64,000 nt of DNA from Streptomyces malaysiensis subsp. samsunensis (GTDB taxonomy: Bacteria > Actinomycetota > Actinomycetes > Streptomycetales > Streptomycetaceae). The stretch covers positions 1 to 64,000 of the forward strand of contig NZ_JANIIC010000046.1 of assembly GCF_024519315.1 (NCBI RefSeq), written 5' to 3'. Shown one piece after another: positions 50,901-59,742 of this stretch (position 1 is its first letter; the number at the start of each line of letters is the position of its first letter). Below the pieces are notes generated by a model. That model was not told the DNA's origin. It made no database searches and was given only the letters and a program-made list of their open reading frames with translations. The translations under genes and the position numbers were made by a program.

Positions 50901-51736
50901 GCACCCTGGCCGCGCCCCTCGAGGCGCCCCCGGCCGGCCCAGGCCGTCCCGCCTACCGGGTGACGGGACAGCGCGTGCTGTCCTCGGAGTGGGCCAAGCT
51001 GTGGTCGCTGCGCTCCACGTGGATCACCCTGGGCCTGGGCCTGCTCTTCCTCGTCGCCTTCGGGCTGATCGCCTCAAGCCGCTACAAGTCGGGGATCGGC
51101 TCCGGTGACGTGGATCCGGACTTCGCCGACTCGACAGCCGTGAGCCTGTCCCTCTTCGGTACCAACTTCGCCCAGCTGGCCCTGGGTGTGCTTGGCGTGC
51201 TGGTCATGGCGGGGGAGTACTCCACCGGCATGATCCGCTCGACGATGGCGGCCGTACCGCGTCGGCTGCCCGTGCTGTGGTCCAAGGCGGCCGTGTTCGG
51301 GCTGGTCGCGCTGGTGGTCGGCACCCTCGGCGCGTTCATCACCTTCGGATTCGGCAGCGGCATCGTCTCCGGCACCCCCGCCGCCATGAGCCTGACGCAC
51401 GCGGGGGTCGTACGGAGCCTGCTGGGCGCCGGACTCTACCTCGGCCTGGTCGGCGTGATCGGCACTGCCCTGGGCGCGCTGCTGCGGTCGGTGGCCGGCG
51501 GCATCTCGGTGCTCGTCGGCGCTCTGATGCTGATTCCGGGGCTCGTCTCCCTGCTGCCCAGCTCCTGGAGGGGCGACATCAGCCCCTACCTGCCGAGCAA
51601 CGCGGGCGCGTCGATGTTCGCCCTGACCCACGACAGCACCACCCTGTCGCCCACCGCCGGGCTGCTGGTCTTCCTCGGCTGGACGGCGCTGGCGCTGGCG
51701 GGGGCGGCGTACCGGCTGGTGCGCCGAGACGTCTGA
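50897..51736 (+). CDS. ABC exporter permease
   Basis: A 279-residue membrane protein with six predicted helices after an Ala/Pro-rich 20-residue start. It has the ABC-2 permease pattern, including SEWAKLWSLRSTWITLGLGL and a long loop before GVLVMAGEYSTGMIRSTMAA. Its ATG overlaps the ATPase stop (ATGA). It pairs with that ATPase to form the exporter. Confidence 0.9.
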   Translation: MSTLAAPLEAPPAGPGRPAYRVTGQRVLSSEWAKLWSLRSTWITLGLGLLFLVAFGLIASSRYKSGIGSGDVDPDFADSTAVSLSLFGTNFAQLALGVLGVLVMAGEYSTGMIRSTMAAVPRRLPVLWSKAAVFGLVALVVGTLGAFITFGFGSGIVSGTPAAMSLTHAGVVRSLLGAGLYLGLVGVIGTALGALLRSVAGGISVLVGALMLIPGLVSLLPSSWRGDISPYLPSNAGASMFALTHDSTTLSPTAGLLVFLGWTALALAGAAYRLVRRDV

Positions 51737-51755
51737 CCGCCTGCACCATGGGCAG

Positions 51756-53060
51756 GTGACCTCCTTGACGACGACCACGTCCGCCGGCGACATCGGCGGC
51801 ATGGGACCGCTGGCCGCCCGCCTCTCCCGTGGCGGCCAGCGGCTGCGGCAGGCGGACCGGGCACATCCATGGGTGCTGGACACCGCGGTGGTGGTGCTGG
51901 TCTTCCTCATGTTCTGCCTGCCGGACCTGCTGCACGGGGGCGCCGGGGACGGCGACGGTCCACGGCGGTTCCGGCTCGCCTTCACCCGGCTTCCCCTTCC
52001 GGCCATGCTGCTCGTTCAGGCGGGCCTGGTACTGCCGCTGCTGTGGCGCCGGCGCAGGCCCATGGTGGCCTTCGGAGCCATCGCGGCCGTGTTCGTCGCG
52101 CAGTGGTCGCTGGGTGCCGCGCTGCGCGCGGACGTCGCTCTCTTCGTCGCTTTCTACAGCCTCGCCCTGCACGGGCGGCTACGGCAGCTGCCGTGGGCCT
52201 GCGCGATCATGGCGACGGGGATGGCCCTGGTCGCCGTACGCGTATCGGCGGCGGTGTCCGTCTGGGACGCGCTGTTCTTCCTGCTGAGCACGGCGACGGC
52301 GGCCCTCGCCGTCGGCCTGATGATCAGGACTCGGCGGGCCCAGCTCGCCGGGCTGCGGGAGCGAGCGGCCCGCCTGGAGATCGAACGCGACCAGCGCAGC
52401 AGACTCGCGGCCGCCACCGAGCGCGCCCGGGTGGCCCGCGAGATGCACGACATCGTCGGCCACAACCTGGCCGTCATCATCACACTCGCCGACGCCGGCG
52501 CGTACGCCACCGACGCGGCTCCCGAACGCGGCAAGGAGGCCCTGCACCTCATCGGCGACACCGGTCGCACGGCCCTCGGTGAGCTACGGCGGGTACTCGG
52601 CGTTCTGCGGGAGGCGTCGGACGGGGCCGTCAGGGCGCCCGAACTCAGTCCGCAGCCAGGTCTCGCGGACATCGAGACGCTGTGCGACGGAGTGCGCACC
52701 GCCGGCCTGGACGTGGTCTACCGGACCGTCGGCGACGTGGACGCCCTCGATCGCGGGATGCAGCTGGCCGTTTACCGCATCGTCCAGGAAGCCCTCACCA
52801 ACACCCTGAAACACGCCGGCGCCGGCACAGCGGTGAAACTGTCCGTCATCGTCGAGGACGTCCGGCTGGTGATCCGGGTCCGCGACGACGGTCCGGCCGG
52901 GCGTCCCGGACCATGGAACGAGGAAGGACACGGACTGGTGGGCATGCGAGAACGAGCGGCGCTCTACGGAGGCGACGTCAACGCCGGACCCGCGGCCGGC
53001 GGCGGATGGGCGGTGGAAGCCACCCTGGATCTGACACCCCAGGCGGGCGGCGCGCGATGA
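51756..53060 (+). CDS. sensor histidine kinase (NarL/DesK type)
   Basis: A 434-residue membrane kinase. Residues 40-190 hold about five hydrophobic segments with short loops, an intramembrane-sensing layout. The phospho-acceptor is His231 in AREMHDIVGHNLAVII (HisKA_3 type). The ATP-binding domain has QEALTNTLKHAGAG and the G-boxes VRDDGPAG and GHGLVGMRERAALYGG. It starts at GTG 51756, 19 bp after the permease, and overlaps the regulator gene. It probably senses the exporter substrate or membrane stress. Confidence 0.92.
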   Translation: MTSLTTTTSAGDIGGMGPLAARLSRGGQRLRQADRAHPWVLDTAVVVLVFLMFCLPDLLHGGAGDGDGPRRFRLAFTRLPLPAMLLVQAGLVLPLLWRRRRPMVAFGAIAAVFVAQWSLGAALRADVALFVAFYSLALHGRLRQLPWACAIMATGMALVAVRVSAAVSVWDALFFLLSTATAALAVGLMIRTRRAQLAGLRERAARLEIERDQRSRLAAATERARVAREMHDIVGHNLAVIITLADAGAYATDAAPERGKEALHLIGDTGRTALGELRRVLGVLREASDGAVRAPELSPQPGLADIETLCDGVRTAGLDVVYRTVGDVDALDRGMQLAVYRIVQEALTNTLKHAGAGTAVKLSVIVEDVRLVIRVRDDGPAGRPGPWNEEGHGLVGMRERAALYGGDVNAGPAAGGGWAVEATLDLTPQAGGAR

Positions 53061-53725
53061 CCACGGTGCTCGTGGTGGACGACCAGCCGCTCCAGCGCTA
53101 CGGCTTCCGGGTGCTGCTCGACTCCATCCCCGAGACGGAGGTGGTCGGCGAGGCCGCGCACGGCGCCGAGGCCGTCCGCAAGACCGCCGAGCTGCGTCCC
53201 GACGTCGTCCTCATGGACGTACGCATGCCCGGTATGGACGGCATCGAGGCCACCCGCCGCATCGTGGAGTCGGGCGGCCGCTCCCGCGTCCTCGTACTGA
53301 CCACCTTCGACCTCGACGAATACGCGCACGCCGCCCTCCGGGCCGGAGCCAGCGGCTTTCTCCTGAAAGACGCGCGCCCCGAGGAACTCCTCGCCGGCAT
53401 CCGCGCCGTCGCCGGCGGCGACGCCGTCATCGCACCGGCCCTCACCCGCCGCATCCTGGACGAGTACGCCCGGCACGTACCAGCCGACCGGAGCGACCCG
53501 AGCGAGGACCCGCGGCTGGCGTCCCTCACCGACCGCGAGCGCGAGATCCTCGTCGCCATCGGCAAGGGCTGGAACAACGGCGAGATCGCCGCCCGCTTCG
53601 TCGTCTCCGAGTCCACCGTGAAGACGCACGTGGGCCGCGTCCTCGCCAAGATCGGCGCCCGCGACCGCATCCAGGCCGTGATCTTCGCCTACGACCTCGG
53701 CCTCGCCCGCCCCGGTGCTGGGTGA
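53057..53725 (+). CDS. response regulator, NarL/LuxR family
   Basis: A 222-residue response regulator. The receiver domain begins VLVVDDQPLQRYGFRVLL and has phospho-acceptor Asp54 in VVLMDVRMPG; a LuxR-type helix-turn-helix is at residues 150-210 (LTDREREILVAIGKGWNNGE, VVSESTVKTHVGRVLAKIGA). Its ATG overlaps the kinase stop (ATGA). It likely controls the exporter operon itself, perhaps through the GGTACGACC repeats upstream. Confidence 0.95.
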   Translation: MTTVLVVDDQPLQRYGFRVLLDSIPETEVVGEAAHGAEAVRKTAELRPDVVLMDVRMPGMDGIEATRRIVESGGRSRVLVLTTFDLDEYAHAALRAGASGFLLKDARPEELLAGIRAVAGGDAVIAPALTRRILDEYARHVPADRSDPSEDPRLASLTDREREILVAIGKGWNNGEIAARFVVSESTVKTHVGRVLAKIGARDRIQAVIFAYDLGLARPGAG

Positions 53726-53764
53726 ACTCCGGTGGGGGCCCGGCCTCGGCCGGGACGAGAGGGG

Positions 53765-53975
53765 CTACCTCCGATCTTGCGGAGTGCTTCGCCTTTCAGG
53801 GCGCGGGGAGTTCTCGATGTACTGGTGTACGACGGTCGGGGGCGCCCCTCGGCAGCTTCCGGCGAAGTATGAGCCGGACCAGAAGTGGCCGCCCCACAGG
53901 TAGCGGCGCACGTGAGCGTCGTACACCTTGCGCAATAGCCGGGACTTCCTGTAGAAGGCTGCGATGTCGGAGGTC
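53765..53975 (-). mobile_element. IS200/IS605-family TnpA C-terminal remnant
   Basis: About 65 codons read AAFYRKSRLLRKVYDAHVRR, then YLWGGHFWSGSYFAGSCRGA and PPTVVHQYIEN, the C-terminal end of a Y1 (IS200) transposase, which would act as a single-strand transposase through a Tyr in this region. The N-terminal part is missing. The remnant is in opposite orientation to the two-component operon and starts 40 bp after it. Confidence 0.75.
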
Positions 53976-54200
53976 CTGTCCGACGTGCCCCGGTACCCGA
54001 TGGCGCGGGGCCGCCATCCCCCCCCACGGTGTCCGGCGGGAGGTCGAGGACCTGGAGCACCGCACTGGCGAGTTCAGGTTCGGCTCTGTCCGCCGCCTAC
54101 GCCTCCGATGCCGCGGAGGCCGTGGCGCCAACCTCATGAGACGGCACAGCTGGGTGAGACTCAGATCGCCTGGGCTGAGCGGGAGTTGGAACGTGACGAC

Positions 54201-54296
54201 CTGCGGGCTCATGGGCCGGCGGATCGGCGATGGACGCCAACACGGATCACGACGCTGATCGGCAGGCTGTTCCACGTCTCCCACACTGCGGAGGGC
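54201..54296 (+). mobile_element. IS630-type transposase winged-helix fragment
   Basis: Thirty-two codons read LRAHGPADRRWTPTRITTLI then GRLFHVSHTAEG, like the DQRWTLARI.TLI.RRFHVSYT segment of IS630-like transposases. No flanking repeats or remaining domain are seen. Confidence 0.45.
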
Positions 54297-54392
54297 ATCC
54301 CATACCGCCCCTACCTCATAGACGGCTGTCTCACAGAGACCGGACTCGCCTCCCAGCCACCTGACCATCCACACGACACCACGAGTTCAACC

Positions 54393-55175
54393 TCAGTGAG
54401 CGCGCTCGCGCGTGGCGTACACCATCGAAGCGCGCAAGACTTCCGGAATGTTGACCGCGCTCTCCGTCGTCACCGTGAAACCCTGGGCGTCGAGAACCCC
54501 GAGGACCGCGTCCAGGCGGCCGTCCAGGTCCTGTACCTCGATCACGCACTGCCGCACTCGCTGCCAGTCCGCGGTGTCGAGGCCCTCCATGACCTCCAGC
54601 TCCGCGCCCTCCACATCGATCTTGAGCAGGTCGATCGGGCCCTCGGGCGCCCAGTCGCGCAGCTCGTCGGACAGCCGACGCACCTCGGCCTCCACCTCGA
54701 CGCCGCCCATGATGCGGTCCACTGCCTCGTGGCCCATCTGCTCCGCGATCAGCTCCTTATTGAGCTTCTTCTGCTCCGGATACCGCGTGGAGTTCCCGGG
54801 CAGTCCGGGGTAATAGGTGAACCTCACGCGCTCCTCGGGCCGTCGGCCGAGCGCTGCACGCACCACTTGCACGTCCTTCGCGCCGTGGCTGTCCAGGTTC
54901 TCCAGGAGCGCCTGGTGGATCGCGGGGATCGGCTCAAAGGCCAGGATCCGCGCGCCCGGGCACTCCTGCATGACGAACAGGGAGAACATCCCCACGTTCG
55001 CGCCGACGTCCACGATCCGCGCGGAGTCGGAGAGCCGGATACCGCGTTTGAGATAATCGCGTTCGACGAATACCTCGTGGTAGATGAAGTGGATCTCGGA
55101 GAAAAGCGCGTCCTTCGGCTGCGGTACGGAGACGGAGAATCCGTCAGCAACCTGAACTGATTCGAGATCGGTCAT
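54393..55175 (-). CDS. FkbM-family methyltransferase
   Basis: A 260-residue FkbM-type SAM-dependent O-methyltransferase. Motif I is ARIVDVGANVGMFSLF at about residue 54, then ILAFEPIPAIHQALLENL and, later, PIDLLKIDVEGAELEVMEGL, the family signature. The ATG at 55175 has AGGGAG upstream. Members methylate sugars or polyketides in natural-product pathways. Here the gene stands alone, flanked by IS and integrase debris, and has probably been separated from its cluster or brought in with the elements. Confidence 0.9.
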   Translation of the reverse strand: MTDLESVQVADGFSVSVPQPKDALFSEIHFIYHEVFVERDYLKRGIRLSDSARIVDVGANVGMFSLFVMQECPGARILAFEPIPAIHQALLENLDSHGAKDVQVVRAALGRRPEERVRFTYYPGLPGNSTRYPEQKKLNKELIAEQMGHEAVDRIMGGVEVEAEVRRLSDELRDWAPEGPIDLLKIDVEGAELEVMEGLDTADWQRVRQCVIEVQDLDGRLDAVLGVLDAQGFTVTTESAVNIPEVLRASMVYATRERAH

Positions 55176-55199
55176 GAATGCTCCCTGAGTCGTGATCGC

Positions 55200-55220
55200 C
55201 GTACCCCGTACCCCGTACCC
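55200..55220. repeat. three tandem copies of CGTACCC
   Basis: Exact 7-bp unit repeated three times, 25 bp before the FkbM start codon on the minus strand, so it is in that gene's leader or promoter. Confidence 0.9.
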
Positions 55221-55270
55221 TGTGCAGGTTCTGCCCAAGCCACGGGCCCGCGCCGACCGTTGCCCCCGGC

Positions 55271-55803
55271 AGCCGCAAGTACGTCACGGACCAGGTCGGA
55301 CGGGAAGCACCCTTCCTTGAGTGGCTCGCCGGTCACGAGCAGACGCCCGCCACCCGTGGCCAGGCCGACATCGACCTCTGGCACGTGGAGCACAACCAAC
55401 ACGAACGGAACACCATCCGGCCGTTCCTGCTGTGGTGCCCGACCACTGCGCTCACCCGACGTTGCCGCCCTCCCCGGTCCCCGCGCCGTTCGTGGCACTC
55501 CTCCTCGTCTGGATCGACGGCCGCGACAACGTGAACACCACCACCGACGGTGACTTCCGCCGGCTGCTCCCCGGCCGATGACCTGGTCAGCCAAGCCATG
55601 GCACCCCTACGCCCTGTCCGAGCCGATCAACGACCTCGGTGTCCCCACGACCGTCAGCCGCACCGCGGCGATCCGTCGGCAGGTCCTGGAGGTTGCCCGC
55701 CTCCGCCCCGTCGTCGCCGACGCGCTCGGCTACCACCACGTCACCACGACCCCCCTCGCGTCCGAGGCCGGAGCCAGCTGGCGCCGCTATGCCTCCGGCG
55801 GCC
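55271..55803 (+). pseudogene. phage-type integrase remnant
   Basis: Two pieces in different frames. The first (55277-55440) reads VTDQVGREAPFLEWLAGHEQ, TRGQADIDLWHVEHNQHERN and TIRPFLLW, the core-binding part of a tyrosine-recombinase-like protein. The second (55578-55803) reads LEVARLRPVVADALGYHHVT then ASWRRYASGG, a C-terminal stretch seen in such integrases. Catalytic Arg-His-Arg-Tyr residues cannot be assembled. No att site can be identified. Confidence 0.55.
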
Positions 55804-56028
55804 ATACACGGTCACCAACAGGGTGCGTTCCTCGGGAACTGACGGCCGTTGAATGGGCGAGGTGCGACACGAGATCACAGACAGAGGAGTGAGGATGGCC
55901 CTATGAAGGGAAGTTGCGGGAGCCGGACTTCGGGCCAGTGTCCAAGACCCCTCCCCGCGGACCGGTGCCCGTGCGCCCCGGCAGGGGCACGATTGTCGAC
56001 ACGCGCTGTCTCAACTAACGTTCGCTCC

Positions 56029-57228
56029 ATGAGCCATCTCGCCATGGTCAGCATCGCCCACCACGGTCACGTGAATCCGAGCCTGGGGATCGTGCGGGAG
56101 CTGGTCGCCCGTGGCCACCGGGTCAGCTACGCCATTCCCGACGAGGGCGACTTCGTCGAGAGGGTGCGCGCCACCGGCGCCGAGCCGAGGGTGTGGAAGT
56201 CCACGCTGCCCGCCGCCGGGGACGACCCGGAGGCGTGGGGCGAGACCCGGCTCGACCTCTCCGAGCTGTTCCTGACAGACGCGGTGCAGGCGCTCCCGCA
56301 GCTCGCCGCGCTGTACCGGGACGACGTCCCCGACTTGGTGCTCAGCGACATCTCCGGCTGGGCAGCACAGGTTCTCGCGCACCGTTGGGGCGTGCCCTAC
56401 GTGCAATTCTCCCCCAACCTGGTGCCCTGGGAGGGGTATGAGGAGGAAATCGGCGCGCAGCTGGCGCGGGAGCTGAAGTCCTCCGCGCGCGGCCGCGCCT
56501 ACTACGCGCGCTGGCACTCCTGGCTCGCCGAGAACGGCCTCGCGGGCACCGACCCGGACACTTTCATGGGCCGCCCCCCGCGTTCGCTCGTCCTCATCCC
56601 CCCGGCCCTCCAGCCGTATGCCGACCGGGTGGATACCCGCCGGTACAGCTTCGTCGGCGCCTGCCAGGGCGACCGGGCGGGCCAGGGCGTCTGGCGGCGC
56701 CCGGCCGCGGCCGCGGGCAAGCGGGTCGCGCTGGTCTCGCTCGGCTCCAACTTCACCAAGCAGCCCGGCTTCTACCGCGCCTGCGCGGCCGCCTTCGGTG
56801 GGCTGCCCGACTGGCATCTGGTGCTCCAGGTGGGCAGGCAGGTCACCGAACAGGAGCTGGGCACGCTGTCGGACAACGTCGAGGTGCACTCCTGGGTGCC
56901 GCAGCTGGACGTGCTGCGGCAGGCCGACCTCTTTGTCACCCACGCCGGGGCCGGTGGCGCCCAGGAGGGCCTGGCCACCGGCACCCCGATGCTCTGCGTG
57001 CCGCAGGCCGCCGACCAGTTCGGCAACGCCAACAGGCTGGTCCTGCTCGGTGTCGCCGAGTGCCTCGACACCGCCGACGCCACCGCTGAGGCACTGCGTG
57101 CCGCTGTCCTGCGGCTCGCCGACGACCCGGCCGTCGCCGCGCGGTGCGCCGCGGAGCGGGAGCGAACCGCGGCGGGGGACGGCTCCCGGCGGGCGGCGGA
57201 CCTGGTGGAGGCGGAGCTGCCAGGCTGA
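56029..57228 (+). CDS. macrolide-inactivating-type glycosyltransferase (GT1, OleD/Mgt-like)
   Basis: A 399-residue GT-B fold enzyme. It opens LAMVSIAHHGHVNPSLGIVR and has the C-terminal UDP-sugar binding stretch VTHAGAGGAQEGLATGTPML followed by CVPQAADQFGNA, the PSPG-like motif of OleD and related macrolide glycosyltransferases. Length fits. Such enzymes add glucose to macrolides in the cytoplasm and inactivate them. The start is ATG 56029, the first ATG at the family start; no clear ribosome-binding site is seen. No macrolide cluster is present, so it may be a stand-alone resistance gene. Confidence 0.9.
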   Translation: MSHLAMVSIAHHGHVNPSLGIVRELVARGHRVSYAIPDEGDFVERVRATGAEPRVWKSTLPAAGDDPEAWGETRLDLSELFLTDAVQALPQLAALYRDDVPDLVLSDISGWAAQVLAHRWGVPYVQFSPNLVPWEGYEEEIGAQLARELKSSARGRAYYARWHSWLAENGLAGTDPDTFMGRPPRSLVLIPPALQPYADRVDTRRYSFVGACQGDRAGQGVWRRPAAAAGKRVALVSLGSNFTKQPGFYRACAAAFGGLPDWHLVLQVGRQVTEQELGTLSDNVEVHSWVPQLDVLRQADLFVTHAGAGGAQEGLATGTPMLCVPQAADQFGNANRLVLLGVAECLDTADATAEALRAAVLRLADDPAVAARCAAERERTAAGDGSRRAADLVEAELPG

Positions 57229-57352
57229 CCGGTGCCGAGCCCCTCCGGCGGGGCGGGGGTGACGCCGGTGCATATGAGGCTTGTCCGTTCGGTGATTCCC
57301 CTGCGCGGCGGTCCGTGCCTCTGTGCAGTGAGGTGAGATGCCCCTAAGGTAG

Positions 57353-57659
57353 GCGTTCGCCGAGTACGGGCGCATCGCCAAGCCCCTGCACCTGCTCGCC
57401 GTTGTCGGCCCCGTCGACGACACCTACCGACGGCAGACGCACAAGCGGCTCACTGTCCAGGAGCTGTCTCACAAGTCGGCCCGGGGTATCTGCCAGGGTA
57501 AGAAGGGGGCCATCCACCGGGTATACCGGGGCGGGATGGAAGGTCAACCAGGGTTGCTGGGACTGGTTTTGAATGCCGTGCCCTGTAGGAGAGCCGCTAC
57601 ATCGGCGCTGCCGTGGTCCAGTTGTGTGCCGAGGGCCACGCGATCGAGCCATGGGGAGA
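57353..57659 (+). mobile_element. Tn3-family transposase C-terminal remnant
   Basis: The frame reads FAEYGRIAKPLHLLAVVGPV, DDTYRRQTHKRLTVQELSHK, GICQGKKGAIHRVYRGGMEG and LLGLVLNAV, the C-terminal part of a Tn3-family DDE transposase. A frameshift then leads to YIGAAVVQLCAEGHAIEP. The N-terminal 800 residues, resolvase and terminal repeats are not seen. Confidence 0.82.
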
Positions 57660-57670
57660 GGGGGCGGCGG

Positions 57671-58639
57671 TCAGGTCGTGGTGAAGGTTTGGCGGTATTC
57701 GCTGGGTGTGGTTCCTGTGGTGCGGCGGAAGTGTTGTCGGAAGTTCGCCGGGGTGCCGAGGCCGCAGGTTTGGCTGATGTGGCTGATGGTGGCGTGGGTG
57801 GTTTCGAGGAGTTCGCGTGCTCGGTCTATGCGTGCGGTGTTGAGCCATTTCATCGGGGTGGTGCCGGTTTCGGCAGCGAAGCTGCGTGCGAAGGTTCGGG
57901 TGGAGAGCCGGGCGTGTGCGGCCAGGTCGGCGACTGTCAGTGGTTTGTCGAGGTGTGTGAGCGCCCATTCCAGAGTGGCGCCGAGGCCGGTTTTGTTCGA
58001 CGGTGTTGGCGGTCTTTTGATGAACTGTGCCTGGCCGCCTTCCCGGTGTGGTGCGGCGACGATCTCTCGCGCTATCGCGTTCGCGACGGCCGTGCCGTGG
58101 TCGCCGCGCAGAAGGTGCAGGCAGAGGTCGATGCCGCTGGCCACGCCCGCGGAGGTGAGGACGTTCCCGGTGTCGACGTAGAGCACATCGGGGTCGACTT
58201 CGACTTTCGGGTAGAGGCGGGCGAGGTCATCCGCGTGGCGCCAGTGTGTTGTTGCGCGTCGCCCGTCGAGCAGTCCCGCGGAGGCGAGTGCGAACGCTCC
58301 GGTGCAGATCGAGGCGATGCGGGCGCCGTTGTGGTGTGCCTGACGTAGCGCGGCTGCCGCGTCGTGGGGTGCGCCGTGGAGGAATCCGCGGAAGGCGGGC
58401 ACGATCACGGTGTCCGCGGTCCTGACGGTGTCGAGGCCGTGTGTGGCGGTCAGGGGCCATCCGTTGTGCGTTTCGACGGGGCCCGGGGTGCGGCCGCAGA
58501 GCATCAGTTCGTAGGGCAGTTCGGGCTGGCCGAGGATGTGGAACGGCATGCCGGCTTCCATCGGCAACACTCGCTCGAGTGCGAGGACGGCGATGCGATG
58601 TGGCCGGGTGGGGTGTCCTGATGCCCTCGGAACGGTCAT
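57671..58639 (-). CDS. GlxA-type transcriptional regulator (DJ-1/PfpI + AraC)
   Basis: A 322-residue regulator. Residues 10-190 form a DJ-1/PfpI-like domain with a Cys at the nucleophile elbow (ASICTGAFALASAGLLDG). Residues 215-320 are an AraC-type double helix-turn-helix (LTVADLAAHARLSTRTFARS, ATISHISQTCGLGTPANFRQ). It diverges from a second DJ-1/PfpI gene with a perfect 25-bp palindrome between, the likely operator for both genes. Confidence 0.92.
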   Translation of the reverse strand: MTVPRASGHPTRPHRIAVLALERVLPMEAGMPFHILGQPELPYELMLCGRTPGPVETHNGWPLTATHGLDTVRTADTVIVPAFRGFLHGAPHDAAAALRQAHHNGARIASICTGAFALASAGLLDGRRATTHWRHADDLARLYPKVEVDPDVLYVDTGNVLTSAGVASGIDLCLHLLRGDHGTAVANAIAREIVAAPHREGGQAQFIKRPPTPSNKTGLGATLEWALTHLDKPLTVADLAAHARLSTRTFARSFAAETGTTPMKWLNTARIDRARELLETTHATISHISQTCGLGTPANFRQHFRRTTGTTPSEYRQTFTTT

Positions 58640-58706
58640 GGCAGGAATCTATCCTGGTCGGCCTCTTCTGCCACTTGTGGGTGTGGTGGTGGCCCTGGAG
58701 GATCGA

Positions 58707-58731
58707 GTGGTCCGACATCGTGTCGGACCAC
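58707..58731. promoter_or_regulatory. 25-bp perfect palindrome between GlxA and DJ-1 genes
   Basis: GTGGTCCGACA-TCG-TGTCGGACCAC: 11-bp arms and a 3-bp spacer, 67 bp from the GlxA start codon and 35 bp from the DJ-1 start codon. The symmetry and position make it a strong operator candidate. Confidence 0.8.
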
Positions 58732-58765
58732 GTCGTTTGTTCTGCCTGGAGATGTTCGAAAAACC

Positions 58766-59398
58766 ATGACTGACGCACTTGGGTATCGAGTCACCGTGCT
58801 GTTGTTCGACGGTGTTGAGGAGTTGGACGCGATCGGCCCGTGGGAGACGCTGCGGTTCTGGCAGGTGTTGACCAAGCGGGATGTGGTCGTCCGCACCGCG
58901 AGCATCGACGGGCGGCCGGTGCGTTGCGGCATGGGTTTGATGGTCACGCCCGATGGCGCGGTCGATGATGGGCCGAGGCCGGACCTCCTGGTTCATCCTG
59001 GCGGTGCCGGAACCGATCTCCTCCGGGCCGACCAGGGGCACTTGTCACGGCTGCGGTCTCTGGCGGCCGGGGGCACGCTCTTGGCGTCGGTCTGCAACGG
59101 TTCCCTGGTCTTGGCGGCGGCCGGGCTCCTCGATGGGCTCCCCGCGACCTCTCACTGGGGTGTTCTCGATGAGCTTGCGTCGCGGTACCCGGGCGTGGAT
59201 GTGCGCACCGAGCAGCGCTGGGTCGACGCCGGACACATTGTGACCAGCGCGGGCGTGTCCGCCGGGATCGACATGGCGCTTCATCTCGTGGACCGCCTCG
59301 AGGATGCCGAGATGGCCCGGTCGGTGGCTCACGCGATGGAGTACCCGTGGTCACCCCAGACTCCCGTCACCACCCCGGTGGGGAACGGCGAAGCGTGA
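58766..59398 (+). CDS. DJ-1/PfpI-family protein
   Basis: A 210-residue DJ-1/PfpI superfamily protein with no DNA-binding domain. The nucleophile elbow is ASVCNGSLVLAAAGLLDG with Cys at the expected place, after a PDLLVHPGGAGTDLL strand-loop. The C-terminal helix follows GVSAGIDMALHLVDRLEDAE. It is close to the N-terminal half of the GlxA neighbour in order of motifs (LLDG, SH/THW, VLTSAGV), so the two may share an origin. Possibly an isonitrile hydratase-like enzyme; the substrate is unknown. The ATG at 58766 has GGAG at a long distance. Confidence 0.85.
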   Translation: MTDALGYRVTVLLFDGVEELDAIGPWETLRFWQVLTKRDVVVRTASIDGRPVRCGMGLMVTPDGAVDDGPRPDLLVHPGGAGTDLLRADQGHLSRLRSLAAGGTLLASVCNGSLVLAAAGLLDGLPATSHWGVLDELASRYPGVDVRTEQRWVDAGHIVTSAGVSAGIDMALHLVDRLEDAEMARSVAHAMEYPWSPQTPVTTPVGNGEA

Positions 59399-59742
59399 CC
59401 GGGGAACGCGAACAGTGGCAGCCATGACGGCCCGTGACGGCCGTGTCAGCCACCGCGATCGCACTGGCAGGATGCTCCTACCGTACGCGGCCCCCACGTC
59501 GTCTGCCGAAAGCCGCTCTCCGGCGGCATGTCCGCGGCAGAGGCGTGGGCGGCAGGGCCGGACGCCGAGGGGCCGGCCGAGTGCCCGGCCACGGCGGAGT
59601 CGTCCTCCGTGCCGAAACGGGGGTCGTCACGCTGGACACCGCGGCCGCCTCGTTCCTGATCGAACTCGGCCGGGCAGATGCCGATGACCGGACCGCTGGT
59701 ACCGGCCGGAAGCGGAGTTGCCGTGCGCCTGGCTGTCGTGTG
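59399..59742. other. 344-bp region with no supported gene
   Basis: A GTG at 59434 would start ATAIALAGCSYRT, which resembles a lipobox, and the same frame later gives GVVTLDTAAASFLIELGRAD, but the sequence between is Arg/Gly-rich and not gene-like. It may hold the remains of a lipoprotein gene. No functional gene is claimed. Confidence 0.4.

Noticed and set aside
54012..54021. Homopolymer C run inside the IS200 remnant region
   Set aside because: Possible sequencing error site, but the surrounding gene is already truncated, so it would not change the interpretation.
59434..59740. Possible lipoprotein (ALAGCS motif)
   Set aside because: The mature part is Arg/Gly-rich and breaks between frames; not enough for a gene call.
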